From Candidatus Dormiibacterota bacterium (lineage in GTDB: Bacteria; Chloroflexota; Dormibacteria; Dormibacterales; Dormibacteraceae), in NCBI GenBank assembly GCA_003151665.1, contig PLYD01000265.1, positions 1-25,725 on the forward strand: 25,725 nt of DNA, given 5' to 3'. The translations under genes were made by a program, and so were the position numbers. Shown here in pieces: positions 21,997-25,725 of this stretch (position 1 is its first letter; every line of letters begins with the position of its first letter). Under the pieces are notes generated by a model that was not told where the DNA came from, ran no database searches, and worked only from the letters and a program-made list of their open reading frames with translations.

Positions 21997-22343
21997 GTGA
22001 GCTTGCCCTGGTCGTCCTCGCGGAAATGCGAGACAACGCATTGAAAGCAATTGAGTATTCAGAGCGCGGTGGCGCGCGGTGGGAGGAGAACGGCTTGGTC
22101 GTCGATGCGGTCGCCAATCGCGTGCGGCAGGTAACCGAGTTGGCCAAGTATTCGTTCCCTGAGGACGAGAAGAATGCATATCGACAAATTCCTTGGGACG
22201 AACTAGCACGAGCTCGCGACTTCTACACGCACCACTATCGAGACTTGGATATCGAGCTACTCCGAGCAACCGTCGAACATGAGCTTCGAGAGCTGGTACG
22301 AGTGCTCAGCGCACTAGACCTGCCAGAGTTCGCGGACTCCTGA
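21993..22343 (+). CDS. HEPN-domain protein, probable RNase toxin of the MNT-HEPN pair
   Basis: A 116-residue all-helical protein of HepT/DUF86 size. The RNase motif Rx4HxY is present as RDFYTHHY (Arg75, His80, Tyr82), the tyrosine being the residue AMPylated in characterised systems. The GTG start overlaps the MNT gene stop (GTGA), giving antitoxin-first order. No membrane or secretion signal. The assignment rests on the motif, length and partner gene. Confidence 0.78.
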   Translation: MSELALVVLAEMRDNALKAIEYSERGGARWEENGLVVDAVANRVRQVTELAKYSFPEDEKNAYRQIPWDELARARDFYTHHYRDLDIELLRATVEHELRELVRVLSALDLPEFADS

Positions 22344-22453
22344 GCCACGAATCGGCTCCCGGAATGACTGGTCGACGCGCCGACTGGCGACCGCCTACCT
22401 GTCGGTGGCGGGTGGGGTAGCTGGCGATAATGCCGGGCTATAGGCATCATCGT

Positions 22454-22738
22454 TCAGCCTTGTTTGCGCAGCCATTGCTCAAGATCCTTACGGTGGATGA
22501 TGCCGAGGATCAGGACAACGCGAGCCGCGTCAACGACCTCGTACATGATCCGATAGTCTCCGACGCGCATTCGCAGAAACTCGTCCTTTGTGCCTTGGAT
22601 AGCCTTGACCAGCTTACCGGGCGGTCTTGGGTTCACCGCCAGGGCGTCGATGGCTCGCTCTAGACGTTTGCGTTCCGGTCGGGGAGCCCGTTCGAAGGAT
22701 CGCGCAGCGGACCGGGCAAGCTCAACCCGAAAGGTCAC
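22454..22738 (-). CDS. RelE/ParE-family toxin
   Basis: A 94-residue RelE-type ribosome-dependent mRNA interferase. Features are MTFRVELARSAARSFERAPRPERKRLERAIDAL, the NPRPPGKLVKAIQG loop, and the core strand LRMRVGDYRIMYEVVDAARVVLILGIIHRKD with catalytic-type Arg and Tyr. The start overlaps the antitoxin stop by four bases, so the pair is co-translated. Confidence 0.88.
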   Translation of the reverse strand: MTFRVELARSAARSFERAPRPERKRLERAIDALAVNPRPPGKLVKAIQGTKDEFLRMRVGDYRIMYEVVDAARVVLILGIIHRKDLEQWLRKQG

Positions 22739-23004
22739 CGATCTGGGTCGGACTCGAGAACCTTGGTCTTGAGGGATTGCCAGCCAACCGTCTTGCCTCT
22801 ACGTAGCTCGACTCGGCCCTCCTCACGAAGCCGAGCGAAGGGCGATGCGTGGCCCAGGATTAGATCCTCCGCCTCGATCGCGAAGGGAAGCACGACCGCC
22901 ACCGGCTTACCGCGCCGGGTGACCAGGAAGGCTTCTCCAGCCTCGGCCCTTTCAACGATCTCCGAGGCATGTGTCTTTAGGTCGCGGATTCCAACTGATG
23001 CCAT
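22735..23004 (-). CDS. Phd/YefM-family antitoxin
   Basis: An 89-residue antitoxin. The N-terminal DNA-binding and dimer domain has GIRDLKTHASEIVERAEAGEAFLVTRRGKPVAVVLP, the Phd/YefM signature. The C-terminal tail, which wraps the toxin, is charged. It lies first in the operon and probably represses it through the palindrome at 23017-23030. The ATG lacks a Shine-Dalgarno and is 6 bases from the -10 box. Confidence 0.88.
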   Translation of the reverse strand: MASVGIRDLKTHASEIVERAEAGEAFLVTRRGKPVAVVLPFAIEAEDLILGHASPFARLREEGRVELRRGKTVGWQSLKTKVLESDPDR

Positions 23005-23010
23005 GCCACC

Positions 23011-23030
23011 ATTGTAGTCCCTTAAGTGAC
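23011..23030 (-). promoter_or_regulatory. Leaderless promoter and operator of the relE-type module
   Basis: On the minus strand TACAAT (23011-23016) ends 6 bases before the antitoxin ATG. Directly upstream is a 14-base near-palindrome centred on CTTAAG (23017-23030, one mismatched pair), the likely Phd-type operator. Confidence 0.55.
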
Positions 23031-23052
23031 CACATGGGCGTCGCCGTCATAT

Positions 23053-23104
23053 AGCAACGCCGGTGATAAACAGTGTCAAACGGCGTTCCTCAGCGGCACT
23101 CAGC
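23053..23104 (+). repeat. 52-bp imperfect direct repeat, left copy
   Basis: It matches 25603-25654 at 43 of 52 positions. The repeat starts AGCAACGCC, includes GTGATAAAC and ends CGGCACTCAGC. Differences at AAC/AAT, GGC/GGT and GCT/GCG are synonymous in a shared reading frame, suggesting duplicated coding DNA. AACGCC/GGCGTT can also pair across 20 bases. Confidence 0.75.
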
Positions 23105-23195
23105 TGTCATAGACCTCGGCCTGCAGGCGGAGACCCTACTCAACGCACGGGTCAACGAACTATTGGGGCAAGCAAGGACATTCGGCGACGAGTGA
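23073..23195 (+). CDS. Short ORF, probable remnant of a duplicated gene
   Basis: A 40-residue frame from GTG, reading MSNGVPQRHSAVIDLGLQ and then ETLLNARVNELLGQARTFGDE. Its first eleven residues reappear with conservative changes (MRNGVARRHSA) at 25623. I do not recognise the parent family. It may be a small real protein or the truncated start of a longer gene. No Shine-Dalgarno is visible; GATAAA lies just upstream in both copies. Confidence 0.4.
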   Translation: MSNGVPQRHSAVIDLGLQAETLLNARVNELLGQARTFGDE

Positions 23196-23253
23196 GTCCT
23201 ATTCGAACCCGCCATTGATATGTGCCGATTAGCCACACTGGCCGCTGACATCA

Positions 23254-23279
23254 CTTTATTAAGCGATCACTTAATAAAG
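23254..23279 (+). promoter_or_regulatory. 26-bp AT-rich palindrome (operator)
   Basis: Arms CTTTATTAAG and CTTAATAAAG are perfect 10-base complements around CGATCA, whose GATC centre extends the symmetry except for one pair. It lies just upstream of a TATAGT -10 box, in the -35 position. Strong candidate binding site for a dimeric regulator such as the adjacent LuxR-type HTH. Confidence 0.65.
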
Positions 23280-23282
23280 GGT

Positions 23283-23288
23283 TATAGT
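23283..23288 (+). promoter_or_regulatory. -10 box TATAGT of the secreted-peptide cassette
   Basis: TATAGT lies 3 bases after the 26-bp palindrome. Transcription would start near 23295, giving a leader of about 45 nt to the ATG at 23340. Confidence 0.45.
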
Positions 23289-23339
23289 CTTATGGGGAGA
23301 TTAACCAGCCTGCGGCGTAATTGCCATGGGGTGGGCATA

Positions 23340-23456
23340 ATGAGGAACCAACGGAGAGTACCGATCGCGGCAGCATGCTTTGCCCTAGTGGTTGCGATGC
23401 CGCCGATTCAGGTGCGCGCGCTATCGCCAACCCTCGCGCGGGGCCACAAGCGATGA
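23340..23456 (+). CDS. Secreted mini-protein, 38 aa (possible peptide precursor)
   Basis: The protein starts MRNQRRVPIAAACFALVVAM and continues PPIQVRALSPTLARGHKR. A basic N-terminus, an 11-13 residue hydrophobic core and an end at VRA form a convincing signal peptide. Cleavage after VRA would release an 11-residue basic peptide, LSPTLARGHKR. An in-frame ATG at 23292 would add 16 residues but sits too close to the -10 box. The stop is 5 bases before the HTH gene, so the two are probably co-translated. Could be a signalling peptide, a small bacteriocin precursor or a fortuitous frame; no family recognised. Confidence 0.5.
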   Translation: MRNQRRVPIAAACFALVVAMPPIQVRALSPTLARGHKR

Positions 23457-23461
23457 ACTAA

Positions 23462-23680
23462 GTGGTGCCCCATGTTTCAACTGACCTAACACCTTTCGAG
23501 CGCCGCATCTTTGCGCTTCGCGTGTTGGGTTTGAGTCGCAAAGACGTGGCGCGAAGGCTCAATCGATCTCCGCAGACCATCAGCAATGCGCTTACCGTCG
23601 CCAAGGAAAAGCTTGGTGCGACCTCTCTAATAGAAGCCGCGGTCGTTCTGGCGACTCTGGACTTGACCCAGAGGGCCTAG
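23462..23680 (+). CDS. Stand-alone LuxR-type HTH regulator, 72 aa
   Basis: Almost the whole protein is one GerE/LuxR DNA-binding domain: LTPFERRIFALRVLGLSRKDVARRLNRSPQTISNALTVAKEKLGA, with turn and recognition helix at about residues 27-48. The typical WxV at the end of the domain is replaced by TSLIEAAVVLATL. There is no receiver or ligand domain. Start is GTG 23462 (GTG 23465 equally possible). Placement after the peptide gene and near a 26-bp palindrome suggests that it controls the cassette. Confidence 0.75.
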   Translation: MVPHVSTDLTPFERRIFALRVLGLSRKDVARRLNRSPQTISNALTVAKEKLGATSLIEAAVVLATLDLTQRA

Positions 23681-23950
23681 CTTCGCTCGACCGGACGCTG
23701 CGCACTCGAACCCGGGAGACTCCGAGGCTGGGCTTGCACCAACGTCGAAGGACATTTTCTCCAAGACGCACAGTCAAAGACAGTCGCGCTAACACTCCCA
23801 AGGACGGAAGTCAAGGTAGGGGCACCCTTGTAGATCGATAGCGCATCGACAGACTGGCTAGGGGAGGTGATAGAGAAACCCACTACTCGGTGGAGGAAGT
23901 GGGTGAGTTGATCGACGAGCTAACCAAATCCATCCGAAGGAGGTCTTCCA
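23681..23950. other. Gap between regulator and secreted protein, ending in a strong ribosome-binding site
   Basis: AAGGAGG at 23937-23943, 7 bases before TTG 23951, decides the start of the next gene. A stop-free frame (23842-23967) encodes VEEVGELIDELTKSIRRRSS in typical coding composition but lacks an ATG. A CCCACT/AGTGGG stem lies at about 23879-23903. Nothing else recognised. Confidence 0.45.
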
Positions 23951-24601
23951 TTGCAACTCGGTCTTGATCGTTTGCGCCATATGAGAGTCCTACTTGCCGC
24001 CGGCGTAGTGCTGGCAATGTGTGTGTTGGTCAATGCGAACCCACCCGTAGTCCGCGCCGCGAACATTCGCGCTGTTGCGGCGGTCTCTACCAACGCCCAC
24101 GGCATCCGCGACGCAAGCGCTTTCCTGCACACGGTGCAAGTCCTAAGCGCGTACGTCCATCCGAACGCAAGTGGCAGGCTGATACTGTCCGCTCCACACG
24201 CCGTCACTGACAGGCTTCCAGCCCAATATGTCGACTCCCTGATCGCAAGTCTGGCGGTCGCCAATTCAAAGATTGCTGCCGGCGAGCTCGCCATCAGCGC
24301 GGATGGGAGCATCTACGAGGTCGCTAATCACGACGTCCTGCTCCAGGATGGCTACACGGCTGTCTACCACAATTGGTGGGGTACTTCGTACTGTATTAGC
24401 CATCACGACATCACGGCCTATTACCAGACGGGCTACTTTGTCGGCTTCGCACTCGGATTCATCGCGAAGATTAGCGGCTGGGCAGGCGTGTTGGTTTCCG
24501 GTCTCGTCGGGTGGTTTGTTGCTGTGGATCATGGTCGCGGTTCCTGTGCGAATCTTCCGTGGGTTCCAGGCCCTCCGGCCATCTGGATGACGTCCCAGTA
24601 G
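23951..24601 (+). CDS. Secreted protein with NWWG motif and glycine-rich hydrophobic segment
   Basis: A 216-residue protein. The signal peptide is MRVLLAAGVVLAMCVLVNAN, with likely cleavage at VRA-A near residue 37. A mixed region with ASAFLHTVQVLSAYVHPNASG follows. At 139-146 is YHNWWGTS, then a strongly hydrophobic glycine/aromatic stretch (162-193, YFVGFALGFIAKISGWAGVL then VSGLVGWFVAV) and a proline/tryptophan tail. The hydrophobic part could insert in membranes like pore-forming bacteriocins. Similar secreted proteins with a WWG motif and a glycine-rich hydrophobic end occur in actinobacteria without known function, to my memory. TTG start with strong AAGGAGG. It is followed 2 bases later by a protease gene. 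Confidence 0.68.
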   Translation: MQLGLDRLRHMRVLLAAGVVLAMCVLVNANPPVVRAANIRAVAAVSTNAHGIRDASAFLHTVQVLSAYVHPNASGRLILSAPHAVTDRLPAQYVDSLIASLAVANSKIAAGELAISADGSIYEVANHDVLLQDGYTAVYHNWWGTSYCISHHDITAYYQTGYFVGFALGFIAKISGWAGVLVSGLVGWFVAVDHGRGSCANLPWVPGPPAIWMTSQ

Positions 24602-24603
24602 GG

Positions 24604-25512
24604 ATGCCGGTAAGCCGAGCGCTGCTGCTCGGGACTGCGGTTGTTGTGTGCCTGTCCTGCGCCTCTGGCGCAGGGCAGGCCGCGAGCCATCCAACGACGG
24701 CGTGGCAGCTCACGGCCATTGGAGTGGATGGCGCGTGGTCACTCTCCCGTGGTGAGGGCGAGACGATTGCCTTCATCGACAGTGGATTGGATGCTTCTCG
24801 GCTGCCTGAACTGGGGCGTCGCGTGGTGAAGTCCGTAGATCTGGTCGGAGACGGGTCGGCGGATGACCTAGGCCACGGCACGGGTGTCGCCGCGGCAGCA
24901 GCGGCGGCCGGCGACCTAGGTGTTTGGGGAGTCGCGCCTCGAGCCAGCCTGCTAATAGCTCGGGTCGCGAGCGCGGGGCACGTCCCGCAGCCAGCCGACG
25001 TCGCTGCCGGTATCCGGTGGGCGCTTACGAACGGAGCCACGGTCATCAATCTGAGTCTCGGTACTCCGCGAGACGAGCCGGCGATTGCCTCTGCGATCGG
25101 CGTCGCGCTCGCGGCTGGTGTCGTAGTTGTGGCCGCTGGGGGTGACACGCTTGGGTCCGCCCCACTATTCCCGGCGAGCATGCCAGGGGTGTTGTCGGCG
25201 AGAGCTGTCGACCGGGAAGGTACCCCTGGGCCGCGAGCTAACCCGCTCGCGGCCGGTGGACTCGACGTTCCTGGGATCGATATTCCCTCGCTCAGCATCG
25301 AGACCTCCAACGCGGCACCCACACCCTCGCTGATCAGCGGCTCCTCCATCGCTGCAGCAGTACTCTCTGGCGCCGTTGCTCTGATTGAGAGCTGTTCGCA
25401 ACGGATGGGCCACCGCGCGGGCATGACTGACATCCTTCGAGCGCTGCGGGAGTCCGCGACCGATCGGCCAGTGTTCCAACTCTCGACCGCAATGAGATCC
25501 GTCGGCTGCTAG
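24604..25512 (+). CDS. Secreted S8 (subtilisin-like) serine protease, compact
   Basis: A 302-residue protein with an N-terminal signal peptide (ALLLGTAVVVCLSCASGAGQA). The triad is in place: Asp59 (AFIDSGLD), His91 (DDLGHGTGVAAA) and Ser248 (LISGSSIAAA, for the usual SGTSMAAP). The oxyanion-hole AAGN reads AAGGD (residues 177-181), so the normal Asn is replaced by Gly or Asp, which may lower or restrict activity. No pro-domain, P-domain or anchor is seen; length is near the minimum for the family. It starts 2 bases after the NWWG gene, so it probably matures or degrades that product. Confidence 0.85.
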   Translation: MPVSRALLLGTAVVVCLSCASGAGQAASHPTTAWQLTAIGVDGAWSLSRGEGETIAFIDSGLDASRLPELGRRVVKSVDLVGDGSADDLGHGTGVAAAAAAAGDLGVWGVAPRASLLIARVASAGHVPQPADVAAGIRWALTNGATVINLSLGTPRDEPAIASAIGVALAAGVVVVAAGGDTLGSAPLFPASMPGVLSARAVDREGTPGPRANPLAAGGLDVPGIDIPSLSIETSNAAPTPSLISGSSIAAAVLSGAVALIESCSQRMGHRAGMTDILRALRESATDRPVFQLSTAMRSVGC

Positions 25513-25602
25513 CAAGTGGCTGTAGGTTCAATCATCAGCACGCTGCCCGGCACTCTTGATCCTGTCAGCCGACGTCGCTAATCGTGAGGGGCACTTTTGT
25601 AC

Positions 25603-25654
25603 AGCAACGCCAGTGATAAACCATGCGAAATGGTGTTGCTCGGCGGCACTCAGC
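25603..25654 (+). repeat. 52-bp imperfect direct repeat, right copy
   Basis: Right partner of 23053-23104. It contains an ATG frame (25623-25676, 17 residues, MRNGVARRHSANTNRDF) whose first part matches the ORF at 23073. GCAACGCC/GGTGTTGC pair fully here, with one G-T. Homology ends shortly before the tRNA-Asn fragment. Confidence 0.75.
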
Positions 25655-25691
25655 GAATACGAATCGCGATTTCTGAACGAGGCGCAGCGAT

Positions 25692-25725
25692 CTGTTAACC
25701 GCAAGGTTCAGGGTTCGAATCCCTG
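25692..25725 (+). repeat. 3' fragment of a tRNA-Asn (anticodon GTT), cut by window end
   Basis: Anticodon loop CTGTTAA, 3' anticodon strand CCGCA, variable AGGTT and T arm CAGGG-TTCGAAT-CCCTG follow normal tRNA spacing. The bases before the loop (GCGAT) do not pair with CCGCA, and no D arm precedes. So only the 3' half is present, like the tRNA-Sec scars. The acceptor end lies beyond the window. Confidence 0.65.

Noticed and set aside
22391..22411. CCGCC/GGCGG hairpin after the HEPN gene as terminator
   Set aside because: Only five pairs, an 11-base loop and no T-tract; too weak to call in GC-rich DNA.
23073..23456. Possible selenoprotein by reading through TGA at 23193, given a tRNA-Sec in the window
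   Set aside because: The sequence around the TGA resembles no selenoprotein, and downstream residues look like intergenic DNA and a separate signal peptide. No convincing bacterial SECIS hairpin was seen after the TGA.
25640..25725. Complete tRNA-Asn gene at the window end
   Set aside because: The five bases before the anticodon loop do not pair with the 3' strand and no D arm can be formed, so only a 3' fragment is supported.

Overview
The window is high-GC bacterial chromosome with compact, often overlapping genes, frequent GTG/TTG starts and several apparently leaderless promoters: a TANNAT -10 box lies 6 nt before the start codon in three cases and 9 nt before it in a fourth. Tandem DUF5679 mini-proteins, an EF-G2-like GTPase, rpsF-ssb-rpsR and a selenocysteine tRNA fit the terrestrial 'Terrabacteria' (Chloroflexota / Candidatus Dormibacterota / deep Actinomycetota). 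That placement is inference from gene content and style, not from a phylogeny.

Layout. 1-7.6 kb: the 3' end of a TrkA/RCK NAD-binding protein and its terminator. Then come leftward genes: two tandem zinc-ribbon mini-proteins; a run of PfkB sugar kinase, PHP phosphoesterase and two hypotheticals; and an EF-G2 - FAD glycerol-3-phosphate dehydrogenase - 4Fe-4S protein run. 7.7-10.6 kb: rightward regulators and an M24 Xaa-Pro-type peptidase. 10.6-17.2 kb: a histidine-rich membrane-anchored protein facing the S6-SSB-S18 operon, which has a plausible S6:S18 leader. A serine/glyoxylate cluster follows (class V aminotransferase, SerA, DUF1015), then FmdB-like and thioredoxin genes. All of this looks like core genome.

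17.2-21.0 kb: an intact tRNA-Sec (anticodon TCA) is followed by three partial copies of its 3' part, at 18.4, 19.2 and 20.9 kb. Between them lie single-gene cargo blocks: an APH-like phosphotransferase, an NTF2-like protein, and a D-Ala-D-Ala carboxypeptidase homologue that has lost its catalytic serine. No recombinase is visible. The short repeats (TGACAGCCA pairs, GGACG-rich arms, AGGACACGAA) look like integrase arm sites. I read this as stacked remnants of tRNA-Sec-targeting elements.

21.1-23.0 kb: two toxin-antitoxin modules side by side. One is a winged-helix/MNT nucleotidyltransferase plus HEPN pair, the other a RelE plus Phd/YefM pair; each has a palindrome at its promoter.

23.05-25.68 kb: a cassette bounded by 52-bp imperfect direct repeats (43/52 identical). 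It holds a 26-bp palindromic operator and -10 box, a 38-residue secreted mini-protein, a stand-alone LuxR-type HTH, a secreted protein with an NWWG motif and a glycine-rich hydrophobic segment, and a small secreted subtilisin-like protease with an altered oxyanion position. This set resembles a regulated secreted-peptide (bacteriocin or signalling) system that I cannot match to a named one. The window ends in a 3' tRNA-Asn fragment, probably another attachment-site scar.
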